Positions 1 through 10,472 are shown, counted from the stretch's first letter. The stretch is 50,814 nt of DNA from Rhypophila decipiens (GCA_033297075.1 MU858288.1:1-50814), one strand, 5' to 3'. A program made the numbers and translations. The notes: generated by a model not told the origin, from the sequence alone.

Positions 1-470
1 TCTCGTAGCCTCCAGGTACGGCAATGGGCATATCGACGGCGTGCACTATACTCAGAGAGCTTTGGCCGTTCTGCAGAACGCCAATGGCCTAACCCAGAAG
101 CCTGAACAATAAGTCGAAGGGCGCTGAAAGAGATGTCTACTCCATCTTGGTGTATGAGACGGCGAAGTGTTTTCCACTTGATTTTCGGATCTTGACGGAT
201 ATAACGAATGATCTTACGCTTATCCGCAGCGCTGAATTTCGTGGGGCAGCCACCTCTAGGCAGAGAATCCAAGGTTTGGTGGTGTTGTACGCGTTTTAAG
301 GTCGTGTTAACAGTGTTGCGGTGGATGTGATGATCGTGCGCGACCTGGGCCTTTGGCGTGCCGGCTAATACGGCTGAGACAATGGAAGAACGAGCTTCTT
401 TTGATAGTTCCTGGTTAGGGCCGCGATTTCCAGTTATTTCAGTGCCAAAGGCTCTAGAATTGAGTGCCAT
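1..470 (-). CDS. Tc1-like transposase, N-terminal part (partial)
   Basis: The frame is open for 156 codons from the ATG at 470 to the window edge. The first part reads as a helix-turn-helix DNA-binding domain: QELSKEARSSIVSAVLAG at about residues 21-38, then AQVAHDHHIHRNTVNTTLKR as the recognition region. A second HTH follows (FSAADKRKIIRYIRQDP, then WKTLRRLIHQDGVDISFSAL). It ends in ARRRYAHCRTW, which matches the conserved R-x-x-(Y/F)-A-x-x-x-x-x-W stretch just before the DDE catalytic domain of Tc1 transposases. The catalytic domain lies beyond the window. The role would be binding the terminal repeats and cut-and-paste transposition in the nucleus. Because no stop or frameshift occurs in 470 bases, the copy may be young; the unseen half decides. 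Confidence 0.8.
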   Translation of the reverse strand, partial: MALNSRAFGTEITGNRGPNQELSKEARSSIVSAVLAGTPKAQVAHDHHIHRNTVNTTLKRVQHHQTLDSLPRGGCPTKFSAADKRKIIRYIRQDPKIKWKTLRRLIHQDGVDISFSALRLIVQASGLGHWRSAERPKLSEYSARRRYAHCRTWRLR

Positions 471-507
471 GGCGGATAATTGTGGGTGGTAGAAGAAGGA
501 GGGGTGG

Positions 508-523
508 TCGCGACGCGTCGCGA
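508..523. repeat. Perfect 16-bp palindrome in the Tc1 5' leader
   Basis: TCGCGACGCGTCGCGA is its own reverse complement. It lies between the inferred terminal repeat and the transposase ATG, about 38 bp upstream of that ATG. It holds a central ACGCGT, the core bound by MBF-type cell-cycle factors in yeasts. It could be a transcription-factor site of the transposase promoter; that is inference. Confidence 0.6.
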
Positions 524-574
524 GATTTGTTGGTGAGGTGGCCTGTGCACACAGACTTTTTGACAGGGATTGTA

Positions 575-1159
575 CCGACTCAAATGTTCTATTCGGTGTG
601 TATCGACATTTAGGGTCGTGCTTCTCTTCGCTTTTCAGTCCGCCCTTGCGTGGGCATTTGCAGTAGTCATTCAAGGAGGTCACTACCAGCCTTCGCCACA
701 CACCAGTGGAGTATGCCATGTCAGGTTCTGCTAACTTGTTATTTGGTGTTGATTTTTGCTTTTGAAGTGTTTGCAGGGAGAAGATCCGCTACATAGGGCT
801 GGCAACCTCAAGGGCCTTTATATCGCTAAGTTGTTACACAATGGGTATGTCTGACAAGCTGTGCTCTGTCCACGTGCTTTATCTCCGACGATCTTAACAA
901 TGATATTGTGACCTTGTTTCAAAGTGACCTTTGCCTCCGGGACAAAGAAGTGTGACACCTGTAAGTACAGGGAGTTGAACAATGGCTATTATCCAAAACA
1001 TAGCCAACAAAGAAGATTGCCTCGAGCTTTCTGATGGCTGAAACACAGTCTGACGTAATGTCTGGGAATGATGATGGCCTATATCCAGCCTGAGACCACT
1101 TCGTACCGAATTATGTTTGAAGGCTCATGGAGGCAAAAGGGTGAAACGACTTTCTGCTA
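575..1159. other. Intergenic, no gene seen
   Basis: Small open frames here are short and lack recognisable domains. The stretch lies between the Tc1-like element and the 3' end of the membrane-protein gene and probably holds that gene's 3' UTR. Confidence 0.5.
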
Positions 1160-2597
1160 TCACACTATACCCAGCTCAGTCGCATTGCCATCTGCAGCAG
1201 GATCACCCAGACCTCGTGCTCCAGACATTATATCACCATTGCTAGTATCATGACCCATGCTCTGATTCCCATTTCCACGCCGTGTCCGAACAAGCGTCTG
1301 AGCTCCGCGAGCAGTCCAAGTCTTGCTCCTCGTCTCTTTCCCCGCAACACCCATACTCGGAAGAAAGACCGAAAAGATGAGCACAAGTGGGAGGACCTGC
1401 CCAAAGCTCATACTCTTCTCATCATCTCCCAGTAACGGCTCATTAACGATCCGCATGCTGATTATATCGACTGTGGTCCAGGTATTGAAGCCGGCTATGA
1501 CAAGAAACACGAATGGGTAGAGAACTTCACCGTAGGCGCAGACGGCCAGGAATTGAATGGACAGCCAGAAGAATCCCGCAGCGAGACTAGATATTACAAG
1601 GGCGAGTATCCTCTTTGGCAAGATGGCGTTATTCGTGGCGTTGGTGTCATCTGTTGCCGAGTGTTTGTGTGCCAGGGCTCGGTAGCTTGTTTTGGCCCAT
1701 GAATAGATATTCCTTCCCAAAGTCTCAAGGGACCGGTCGGCCGTGTCCAGGACCCATATCCTCGTGTGGCTGAACAAGATCAGGATTAGAACGACGGCAT
1801 ATGATCCACCCATGGCCACCCATATCCTGCCTATCCAGTCCCAGATTGGTCCGTAGAGAAAGTTATAACATGGTCCCGTGGCAGTGTTGTCGTTGTTTTC
1901 TGCAATCATGATGTACGTCTGAAAGAAGCATCCAAGGAGAGTGCTGGCTAGCACAGCGAGGATTCGAATATACGGCGACATGCTCTTCTGTTCGCTGTTA
2001 CCACGGCCTGTCTGGCTTGACTTGGTGGCAAGAGAAGCGATATTGAGAAAGTCATCGGGGACGACCCACAGCGACTGCATTGTCAGCCACCAGTAGTTGT
2101 TGATAAGCTCGCGATGGTAGTATCTTGGCGGGTAAAGGATGATCTGGGTAATACCAGCGATTGTGATTCCTGCCCCCGTGACGATCTGGAGGTCTATCAG
2201 GCGGATTAGGATTTCCTTGACTTTGGTGGGCTCGGGAGCCGGTCTTCGCTGTTCTTGCCTTCTTTCAAGTTCCTGGGGTCCCGGGTCCGGTATGCCCGCT
2301 GATTCTGAAGAAGTCGCGTTAATGACATGGCTAACATCATGATTGCCGTGTGTGGTGACCGGGCGTTGGTGGCGATCCTTGCGCCATGTCGTCCATGCAT
2401 CCCAGCCGCTCAAGGCCATGGTCATCCAGGCGATGACTATGAACGACGCCATGACCTAATAACGGGTGCATTGGTAGTACGTTGTCAGTAAGGAGGAAAT
2501 CCATAATGGACCTCAGGAAACCAAATAAACTCACACCAAATACACCAACATCACTATTAGGAATGATGTCTACATCGCAACTGTCGTCATACACCAT
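1160..2597 (-). CDS. Fungal multi-pass membrane protein, function unknown
   Basis: Two exons: 2535-2597 and 1160-2455, joined in phase 0 over a 79-bp intron (GTGAGT donor, CTGAC branch point, TTAG acceptor). The spliced protein is 452 residues. The first exon gives MVYDDSCDVDIIPNSDVGVF; the 'C-D-x-D-I-x-x-x-x-D-V/I-x-G-x-G' start is what I expect from a fungus-specific family of integral membrane proteins of unknown role. About six or seven hydrophobic spans are visible, near residues 24-42, 105-127, 185-208, 227-252, 305-350 (two spans) and 375-393. A charged loop lies after the first and a hydrophilic, probably cytosolic tail of about 60 residues closes the protein. No catalytic motif is seen. 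An ATG inside exon 2 (2452) could start a shorter form, but the conserved-looking N-terminus argues for the spliced start. Confidence 0.7.
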
Positions 2598-4160
2598 TCT
2601 GCTGAATAAACGATGGTTGGTTGTATAATAACTGCAGCTATATTGAATGACTCGGATGATGAAATCCAGGAAACATGGTGTTTGACATGGGGGGACCAAG
2701 GTTATCATGCTGTATCAATTATCAATCCGGCAATACCAGCTGAACTTGTACAGTAGTACAACCAATCAATCGGGAGCATGGGCGTTTGTGGCGTTAATAA
2801 TTATTGGGCCGAGAACGGTCTAGACTGATTCTATATCGGAAGCTGTGGAATTATTTTGGTTGAGTTGACAATACTTGACATCTCCTCATTTACTCCTGAC
2901 CATGATCCTCCCGCCCAGACAACATTCTAACCAGCTTCATCAACTTGCACCAGATCATCCTCGGTATACCCTTGTCCCTCTAATTCTCAAAATCACAGAG
3001 CAACGTAAAAATCAGTCAAATCTCCACTGAGCCCGCAATCCAAGACTTTGCACACTAATCGCGTCAGGGAACGAAATGGGAAAGATAAACGCACCATAAG
3101 CAGGAAACTTGCCAAGCTCCTCCCAGTTCTTGGCCAAAAACAGCCGAGCAGCCCGTTGCATCGTACGATCAAGTATGCCATGTCAACGGGACGATTGGAT
3201 CAAGACGCGCAGAGAATAGACACATCGCAGTAAGAGAACTCGACCAAGGAGTCCAACGCAGCCTCAACGAGCAGATCCTGCTTTAGCTGCTGAAGATAGG
3301 ACGCTGAACACTTGGAGAACGCAACCTTCAAGGTGATCTGCTTATAAAATGAAAAGAGGCATCGGGTGATCTAGAGGTGAAAAAGTAGAGGGCTTGGACG
3401 AGATAATGGCGGATTTGGATGAACCGAATGTAGTTAGCGTGCATAGGCCCTTTAGGCTCAGTGCCTCCGGGCGAAATAAATTCCATCCATCCATCCAGCC
3501 CTTGGGCAGGTAGATTTGGTGTGTCACACCTTGGTCGTCGGTATATTCCATCATATTGCACTCGACAGTACCGGTGCTTCGCGGCGGATTCGTGGGCGGT
3601 CTGTTGTCGCTGCCAGGGGCACCTGAGTCTTTTCACATGGGCTCTGAAATTTGAGAAGTCTGCTCTGTCTTGCTGTTATCGGCCATGTTAAAAGTCTTTC
3701 GTTCGTTGGGCCCGCTGTTATAGCTTAATCAAGACAAGGTAATGACTTTAATGCACTTGGGGAGGACGAATTTTGCGTGTATTGGGGGAAGATGGCCACT
3801 TTAGGGTAATTAAATACTGGAACTCGTATGCCGGATATGATGTCACACTTCAGAATTTGTCACGGGCAGCCTAAAGGGTGCGTATTTCGTGAACAAGGCA
3901 GCAAGTGCGGGACAACAACAATGGGAGAGTTTTATTCCTATTGGTAACATGATGAAAACGAGTACTAGCCCTCTTTGATGTTCACTTTGGGTAAAACAGA
4001 ACGAAAAAGCCATTGTATTGACAACAGCCATCAAGTCTAGACATATACGCCATCACAATCTATCCAAGTGCCACCACTGTTGGCCCCAGAGCTCCAATTC
4101 TGTCCAGCCCAGCTTCGATCCCCAACACAAAAGCTCTAGGTAGCACACCTAATGGTAGAA
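2598..4160. other. Intergenic, no gene seen
   Basis: This 1.56-kb stretch is upstream of the membrane-protein gene and downstream of the dehydrogenase gene. Open frames on both strands are below 105 codons with no domain-like sequence. Probably promoter of the first gene and 3' UTR of the second. Confidence 0.5.
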
Positions 4161-5180
4161 CTAAACAGCCATCCGAAACTTCAACAAATTCTTCTCCAAA
4201 ACCTCCTCCTTCCTCTGTTGCAGTTCCTCAACATCCCAATTAACAAAGACAAACCGTCCAGCCAACCACTCCCCCTTTCTCTCCTCGGCCCCATTCTCAG
4301 GTTTACACTGGTCACAAAACCAAACCATCCAATCCCCCGCCAGCTGAGGGGTATCCACCAAGAAACCATGAAACTCTTCCGGCAAAGTCCTCGCCAGTTC
4401 TGTATCGACCCCGCCGGGGTGGATACTCACTGCTATGACTCCCTGGCGCCAATATCCCTGGTCGATGAACTCCACGAGGCGGGTAACTCCCATTTTGGCG
4501 ACCTGATAGCCTGACATGGTGGCATTGATGTTTAGGGCTCCGACTGAGGATAGGCCTATGAAGGTCTTTAGGGTGGATTTCAAGAGGAGAGGGAGGAAGT
4601 ACCGCGCGCAGAGGTAAGTCCCCGAGAGAGAGACGGTTAGTGTGTTGAGCCACCCGTCCACGTCAGACTCGGCGAGAGGCTGGGAGAGGTCGTATGATGC
4701 TGCGGCGTTTGCGATGAGGATGTCTAGTTTCCCGCCGAATTCTTTGGAAAGAGTTTTGGCGGCGGATTCGACGGAAGAGGGGGAGGATACGTCAAGCGTG
4801 AGTTCCAGGACGTTGGGGGGAGGATGGCCTGCTTCATTGGCGGCGGAGAGGATCTCGGCTGTTAGGGACGTAAGAAGCGTAGTGGTGCGAGCTGCGATGG
4901 CAATGGAGGAACAGCCGGCTAGGGCAAAGCGGATGGCTGTTGTTCGGCCGATTCCCTTGGACGCGCCGGTTATGAGCACGGATTTGCCCGCGAGGTTAAA
5001 GTTACGTGGGTTGATGGCATCATAAGTGTCTTGGTGGTAGGTTGGGGTGAAGAAGCGGATTGCTTCCGAGGTGAGGCCTTGGGAGGGGCGGGCTTGGGGG
5101 TCGCTGTATTTGCCCCATGAGTCTAAGGAGGCGGTTGCAGGGGCTTCTGAGCCGTTGTTGAGGTTTCCGTTTGAAGACAT
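4161..5180 (-). CDS. Short-chain dehydrogenase/reductase (SDR)
   Basis: Single exon, 339 residues. It shows the classical SDR layout: cofactor-binding TGASKGIG at residues 71-78, ALDV-like LTLDVSS at 128-133, the strand-4 motif NAAA at 158-161 (variant of NNAG), Ser-Ser at 211-212, and the catalytic YQVAK (Y225, K229). HPGGVDT at 254-260 is the usual P-G segment after strand 6. An Arg-rich turn (AARTT, residues 96-100) after strand 2 suggests NADP(H) rather than NAD(H), which is inference. The 60-residue N-terminal extension before the Rossmann fold is longer than in most SDRs and contains no clear signal peptide. It catalyses an NAD(P)-dependent oxidation or reduction of an unknown hydroxyl/carbonyl substrate, probably in the cytosol. 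No neighbouring gene points to a pathway. Confidence 0.85.
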   Translation of the reverse strand: MSSNGNLNNGSEAPATASLDSWGKYSDPQARPSQGLTSEAIRFFTPTYHQDTYDAINPRNFNLAGKSVLITGASKGIGRTTAIRFALAGCSSIAIAARTTTLLTSLTAEILSAANEAGHPPPNVLELTLDVSSPSSVESAAKTLSKEFGGKLDILIANAAASYDLSQPLAESDVDGWLNTLTVSLSGTYLCARYFLPLLLKSTLKTFIGLSSVGALNINATMSGYQVAKMGVTRLVEFIDQGYWRQGVIAVSIHPGGVDTELARTLPEEFHGFLVDTPQLAGDWMVWFCDQCKPENGAEERKGEWLAGRFVFVNWDVEELQQRKEEVLEKNLLKFRMAV

Positions 5181-6806
5181 AGTGGCCGAGTTTGGTTTTG
5201 TTTATAGGATGTTGGTTTGCCGATGGGATAGTTGTTTGGGTTGAGGGTTTAGGATGGGCAGAGAGATGAATGGGCAGATAGCAGATTTATATCCAAGGGA
5301 GCGGATCAGATGGGACTGCCTTGTCCTCAAGCAAATTGGTTAACTCCATGCTTTTTTTTTTTTTTTTTAAATTGACACTTGAAGCGACCTTATCTCCATG
5401 CCCATCTGTCCAAATCCTGCTGGAATACCTGCCCTTTGTCATGTCGGTCCCATTGGTCCATCGAGCCGCCACCACCATCTCGCAGAAACCAACATGAGAT
5501 ACATTGTGGTTCTCCTGTCTGCCCATATTTCCTTACTCCTAGGAGGCAGCCCAAACATTACGGTACTACATGCTCATATGTATCGACGGGATCAGCGATG
5601 CAGGCATGCATAGTGATGCTGCATATGATCCTACCACAAAAGTGGTAGACAGTATCTCCTGTTCCAAGTATTGCAGTCGTCTAGTTCCTTTGCGCTGCAA
5701 AGAGTATACCACTCCTTATGCAAGGACCTCGAGCGGAACAGAATGGATTGTATTCCCGTTCCCGCGTGGTAACAATATTGGCACGGCGCTAAGATTCTGC
5801 AGTGTACGTGATATCCGTACTCCACGTTTAGCAAGGCCATTGACATTCATTGGATGAGCATAATGGAGAGTTATCGGACACATACCGAGATTTCCTTGTT
5901 CCTATGTCACATTCTGGAAGGATTTGATGAGCTGCAGAAGCTAGATGGTTCACGGTGATATCTGGACTTTACGGCTCATGTCTGCAAGACCAGGCAGGAA
6001 CCGGAGTTAAAACCTAATACCCGGCCCCCTTCGTTTCTTTTATCGGTGTTGCTTCCTTATCTGTCACTGTAGGCGAGCTCAGCGGCCGCCGTTCTGGGTA
6101 TTCCACGGCCACAACAAAGGAATATGTAATCATCATCTTGAATCTTTCTTCTGGGCAAGCAAAAAGAACAACTGCCGGCCTGAACGGTGGTAATTATGCT
6201 TGATGACTATTTGTTGCCCTTTCGGCCCATACTCTGGGAGGAAGTATTGGATTGGTCTCCACAATCTCAACAACATGACTTCGTCGCATTAGCCATGGTC
6301 GTTGACCGGATTCGGTTTACGCGTGCGCATAAGTGTCACCACACCGCACCAGGAAATACCAACACATTCGCGGCCGGGTTCCACAGGGCGGCGTACGCGG
6401 CCGCTCTACATCGTTATCAATACCATGTCGTTACACAAGGACCTTGCATCTATCAGGTTGCCATTATCACTTCCTTCTTGGGTAACGATTGACAACACAT
6501 GATGCATCATTGGAGGGACAAGTTTTGGATAGAAAGTTGTTCATTCATCACATGTGCTGTTAACTAAAGGAAAAGCCACCATCGTTACAAACTCGTTCGT
6601 GTATCTTACACTTTCCTGCCCAAACAAAATCAACCAGCCCAAAAGCAGAGCATCATTTTCATCCTCATTTGTCCAGTCGTGTACATATACAATTTGCGTC
6701 ATGACTTGAGCGAAAATACCGTCCTCATTCCCACCGAACCTCGGATTTCTCACCCATAACAGGCATCACGGCGCCTGGTTTTCATCTAAGACACGTTCAA
6801 GTCAAT
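5181..6806. other. Intergenic, no gene seen; poly-T run
   Basis: A run of 17 T at 5352-5368 lies about 170 bp upstream of the dehydrogenase ATG, i.e. a poly(dA:dT) tract of the kind that keeps promoters free of nucleosomes in fungi. Open frames at 5379-5857 and 6187-6502 overlap on several frames and look random. The left part of the stretch is the promoter of the dehydrogenase; the right part is the 3' side of the next gene. Confidence 0.5.
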
Positions 6807-9800
6807 TTAGATGCTCTTCTGGCTAGCCAAAAAAGCAGTAATATCATTGTCCTTGCCGCAATGCTCACAAGTATGCATGACCTTCTTCATGCCCTGGCCG
6901 TTGCCTCCAGCAGTTTGATGCTGAGTCGGCCCATGATACATTGAAGCTGGGCCACCAGGGGCAGCAGTAGATGAAGCCCAAGCCCCAGTCGCAGCAGCAA
7001 GTGCCGCCTGTGCGGGATCAAGCTCACCCGAGTGAGGGTGCGAATGCGCAACCGAGCCTTGAGGTCTAACCTGACCCTGGGACTGGCCTGTCGATGTCGA
7101 CATCTCCGGTCCCGAGCGGGGGACAGCAGAGGTATAAGCCGAGGGCATGACCTCGGGACTCATATGCTGAGCCTGTGCAGCCGAGGAGGGGTCGTTGGAA
7201 CCATGACCGGTGCGGGCGGGAGACGAGGTCGTGTATGCAGAGGGCATGACCTCGGGGCTCATGTGCCGGACTCTGTCTGCATTGTCTGTTTCGGAAATAG
7301 AAGACTTTTTCTCGGGCTTGGGGATCGACGAGTGGTGGTCATGTCTTCTTGGCGAGCGGGCAGTGATGGGGACAGAGATGAAGCCCTTGTGAGCGTTCTC
7401 ATCATGGCCTTGCTGGGCATCTTGCTGCTCGGTCGATCTCGAGTTTGGGGCAGATGGCATCTGGTATGACGACTGTTGTTGATTGTTTGCAGTTCCGGCT
7501 CCAAAGGTTCGAGAATGAGATGGGATCGGAGGCTGGTTCTTGAACGTGTCGGTCTGAACACCAGATCTGCCATGGTCTTCGCTGGCGCGGTGCCGGCGAG
7601 GCTCAACCACCACGCCAGAAGGTGTACCCGAAGCGAGATGATTGTAAGCACCGGTGGAACCGCGCCTGTGGGATTCCTTCTTCTGTCCGCTTGTGCCCGT
7701 GCCTGTCGCAACTCCGGATGCTGTGCCAGAGTGAAGCATGTCGTAATCAACTGGCTTCTGGGTGGTAGTGCCCTGGGGCTGTTGATGAGACCTGACGCCG
7801 GAAGCTGCGCCCATGGCCGCGCCTGTCGCAACTCCGGACGCTGTTCCGGAGTGAAGCATGTTGTAGTCACCTGGCTTCTGGGTTGCAGTACCCTGGGGCT
7901 GTTGATGAGACTTGACACCCGAAGCTGTGCCGGTCTGGAGCATGTTGTAGTCGCCGGGCTTTTGCGTGACGACCTGAGCGTTGTAGTTGCCAGGCTGGTT
8001 GGCGGCTGAGGCCGCACCAGATCCCATACCAGCAGTCTGTGCCTGAGGCTGAGATGGAGCCTGCCGTGTCGGAGCTGTGGGATACTGGACTCCATAGTTG
8101 GCAGCAGATGGTGGACCTTGAGACTTGTCATCCTGTCGATGCGCAGCTTGGTACGCACCAGCGCCAGCAACAGCACCAATTCCAGCTGCAGCCATGGGAG
8201 CAGCCTTTGAGCGGTCAGAATGGATGGGCTGACTGAAGTTGGGCTGACTGAAGTTGTGCACTGTGTGATCGTCTTCAGGCCGACCGACGGGCCCAGAGGG
8301 CTGTTGCTCCTCGCCAAATGGTCCTTGTGCACGATGCTCCATGGGACCCGGACCAGAGGGTTGGGCGGTTGGCTGATGGATGCCATGGTGCTCTGGGGCC
8401 TGTTCGGACTTAAAGAGCCCCTTGCCCTTGTCTCCGTGGCTGTGCATGATGCCCTTCGATTGCTCCTGGTGGCCGTAATCCTTGGTTAATTCACTGGCTT
8501 CTTGGCGATGCTTGGACTTGTCTTCATCCTTGTGCCTGTTCATCAGTCCGAGGGCTCCGGCTCCAGCAGCTGCACCGAGTGCTGCCTCCTTCTTCTTGTC
8601 ACCAGAGCGGCGAGGGCTCTGCTCCTTGGGCGACTTGCGAGAACTAGACTCCTTTGCTGGCTCATGGGTCGGAGTGTCCGGCAGCTGCTTGTCATTCTTG
8701 TTCCTGGCAAACACACCATGGTGAGAGCTGTGTTCAGGTGATGAGTGACGGGGAGTTGACTCAGTGGTTGAGCTATCTGGCAGCTCCTTGTCGTTCTTGC
8801 TCCTTACAAATCCGCCATGGTGGGAACCATGCTCATGAGATGAGTGCCGGGGAGAAGTCTCCTTAGGCGGCTCGGTGGTGGAGGTGTCTTGTGGCTTCTT
8901 GTCGTCCTTGTTCAAGCCGAAGATGCCCAAGATCTTGTGGGTCATCCCCTCGCTCTTCGGTGAGCCCTCTTCCCGACCCCGGCTCTTCGATCGACTCTTT
9001 TTGCCCTCCAAGGATTGTCTTCCAGTGCTGTACTCGGAGCCACTGCTGGGATAATCCTTGTGCTTCTTGTCAAGCTTGGAGAGACGGTTCCGGCCGTGAC
9101 GGTCCTCCGAAGCTGAGCGAGTTGATTCCTTCTTGGTCTCGCGTCGATCTGCCATCTCGGAGGCAGCAATTCCCGTTCCGAGAGCCCCGGCGCCTGCAAG
9201 CATGGCGTTACGATGGCTGTCCGAGGTGTCGTTATCCTTCTTGATAGCGTCATGGGAACCAGCACCAAGGCCAGTGTCGCGAGTTGCAGAGGATCTTGAC
9301 TCGTCTGCATCCTCGCCACTCAGCATGTTGGATGGTCCCAGAGGAAAGGCACGTTGGTGCATCGTGTCCGACTTGGGGCCGGATGATGTATGAGACTCAT
9401 TGGACTTGGGACCCGACATTTCGGTGGCCCAGCCAACTGTAGGACCAGCACGGGATCTGTCTTTCTCCTCGGAGCGGATACGATCTTCATGGCGAGAAAG
9501 GAGCTTGGTATCGTCCTGTGCTGCTGTCTCGGGCAGGAACCCCATGCCCAAATCCGACGAGGGGATCTTGGTCGACGTGAGGCCAGATTGGAAGGGCTTC
9601 TCACGAATTCCGACCAAGGGTGCATGATGGACAGCGTCGGTGCTGGCAATGGTGGCACTCTCAGAACGAGCTGAAGGAGCATTGTGTCTCTTGCTCTCCT
9701 CATCCTGACTTCCGTGGCCTGCGATGGTATTGTACAAACGAGTAGTGTTACGCTCTTGCTTGACTGGGCCGGGGATATGGGATCGATCCGTGCGTGGAGA

Positions 9801-10472
9801 CCGGTCCTGGACGTGATGGTGTTGCTCATGGTCGTCCTTGGGACTGCCGTGGCCTGTTACGGTGTTGTAGATGCCACCTCGTTGACCCTTGGGAAGGTTG
9901 CCCCAGTAAGGAGGCGACTCGGAACTGCCACTGTGCTGTTCTGAGCCATTGTCATTATCCGACCGTGAAGAGGACCCTTGACCTGTCTGAAGGGTGGCAG
10001 CCTGTTCGGAGCTCCGGGTTTCGCGTGCTGGCTCATGAACGTCACGCTGGATATCCTGCTGGATGCCCGCTACAGTGTCCTGGTGGGTGTCCCGGTGGGT
10101 GTCGTAGACGGTTCGTTGGTGGTCGCTAATCTCCTGGGGTGCGGTGCGTCGGACAGGTCCTGCCTCGACCGCAGATGATGGCTTGAGGGGTTCGTGGGTG
10201 TAGTAGCCGCCACCGGTGGCACCAAACTCATTCACCGGCTGTTCATGGGCTTTGGAGGGTTGGGCTTCAGCAAGACCGGTACCTGCAGTTCCCAAGTCAG
10301 GCTGGTGGCTGCGAGGGTCCTGTGGCTTTTGCAGTACATTTTGGTCGTGGTGATGGGCTATCAGGGAGTCTCTAAGGGAGTGGTGCAGCTGTCGCTGGGG
10401 CTGGGTCGCTGGCTCGTCGGGGGTGGCCGGAGCCGAGTCGTCCAGCGGATAAGATCCTGGCAGGGACACCAT
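6807..10472 (-). CDS. Large disordered, repeat-bearing protein, function unknown
   Basis: Single open frame of 1221 residues, rich in S, H, G, K, Q and P and predicted by composition to be mostly disordered. Several motifs recur: YNT(V/I)(T/A)GHGS twice near residues 200-255; (S/H)SSHHGxFxR(S/N)KNDK twice near 550-600; YN/DMLx(S/T)GTASGV three times, plus a weaker fourth copy, near 850-960; and HMSPEVMPSAYT twice near 1080-1130. Short Gly/Ala hydrophobic patches (AGAGALG-type) appear about three times, near 430, 640 and 790, and could mediate self-association. The last 30 residues end in a possible half zinc-ribbon, CEHCGKDNDITAFL. No catalytic domain is seen. Disordered scaffold proteins of this sort occur at fungal septa and cortex, but I have no motif that proves it here. 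Confidence 0.7.
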   Translation of the reverse strand: MVSLPGSYPLDDSAPATPDEPATQPQRQLHHSLRDSLIAHHHDQNVLQKPQDPRSHQPDLGTAGTGLAEAQPSKAHEQPVNEFGATGGGYYTHEPLKPSSAVEAGPVRRTAPQEISDHQRTVYDTHRDTHQDTVAGIQQDIQRDVHEPARETRSSEQAATLQTGQGSSSRSDNDNGSEQHSGSSESPPYWGNLPKGQRGGIYNTVTGHGSPKDDHEQHHHVQDRSPRTDRSHIPGPVKQERNTTRLYNTIAGHGSQDEESKRHNAPSARSESATIASTDAVHHAPLVGIREKPFQSGLTSTKIPSSDLGMGFLPETAAQDDTKLLSRHEDRIRSEEKDRSRAGPTVGWATEMSGPKSNESHTSSGPKSDTMHQRAFPLGPSNMLSGEDADESRSSATRDTGLGAGSHDAIKKDNDTSDSHRNAMLAGAGALGTGIAASEMADRRETKKESTRSASEDRHGRNRLSKLDKKHKDYPSSGSEYSTGRQSLEGKKSRSKSRGREEGSPKSEGMTHKILGIFGLNKDDKKPQDTSTTEPPKETSPRHSSHEHGSHHGGFVRSKNDKELPDSSTTESTPRHSSPEHSSHHGVFARNKNDKQLPDTPTHEPAKESSSRKSPKEQSPRRSGDKKKEAALGAAAGAGALGLMNRHKDEDKSKHRQEASELTKDYGHQEQSKGIMHSHGDKGKGLFKSEQAPEHHGIHQPTAQPSGPGPMEHRAQGPFGEEQQPSGPVGRPEDDHTVHNFSQPNFSQPIHSDRSKAAPMAAAGIGAVAGAGAYQAAHRQDDKSQGPPSAANYGVQYPTAPTRQAPSQPQAQTAGMGSGAASAANQPGNYNAQVVTQKPGDYNMLQTGTASGVKSHQQPQGTATQKPGDYNMLHSGTASGVATGAAMGAASGVRSHQQPQGTTTQKPVDYDMLHSGTASGVATGTGTSGQKKESHRRGSTGAYNHLASGTPSGVVVEPRRHRASEDHGRSGVQTDTFKNQPPIPSHSRTFGAGTANNQQQSSYQMPSAPNSRSTEQQDAQQGHDENAHKGFISVPITARSPRRHDHHSSIPKPEKKSSISETDNADRVRHMSPEVMPSAYTTSSPARTGHGSNDPSSAAQAQHMSPEVMPSAYTSAVPRSGPEMSTSTGQSQGQVRPQGSVAHSHPHSGELDPAQAALAAATGAWASSTAAPGGPASMYHGPTQHQTAGGNGQGMKKVMHTCEHCGKDNDITAFLASQKSI
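7702..7941. repeat. Coding tandem repeat, 120-bp period
   Basis: The block starting GCCTGTCGCAACTCCGGA at 7701 recurs at 7821, exactly 120 bp on, with few changes (for example the following GAGTGAAGCATGT is kept in both). A third, partial copy begins near 7930. It encodes the repeated TQKPxDYxMLxSGTASGV units of the disordered protein. A 120-bp multiple of three means copy-number change would keep the frame. Confidence 0.8.

Larger units (their letters stand above)
1..572 (-). mobile_element. Tc1-like DNA transposon, left part cut by window edge
   Basis: The transposase reading frame at 1-470 runs off the window. About 100 bp upstream of its ATG (higher coordinates) the minus strand reads TA then CAATCCCTGTCAAAAAGTCT, which resembles terminal inverted repeats of fungal Tc1-like elements (a GTCAAAAAGT core close to the end). 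I therefore place the element's 5' end at about 572, with the TA of 573-574 as the target-site dinucleotide. The other terminus is outside the window, so the repeat pair and the duplication cannot be checked. No stop codons typical of RIP are seen in the visible part. Identity as Tc1-like is well supported by the protein; the exact end is inference. Confidence 0.7.

Noticed and set aside
895..965. Possible terminal repeat further upstream of the Tc1-like transposase
   Set aside because: It shows short inverted and direct repeats (CAAAGTGACCTTTG) but lies 400 bp from the ATG, and the GTCAAAAAGT-type end at about 560 is a better fit.
5379..5857. Several overlapping small frames on both strands
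   Set aside because: All below 100 codons, mutually overlapping, rich in Cys/Arg/Ser as expected for random frames.
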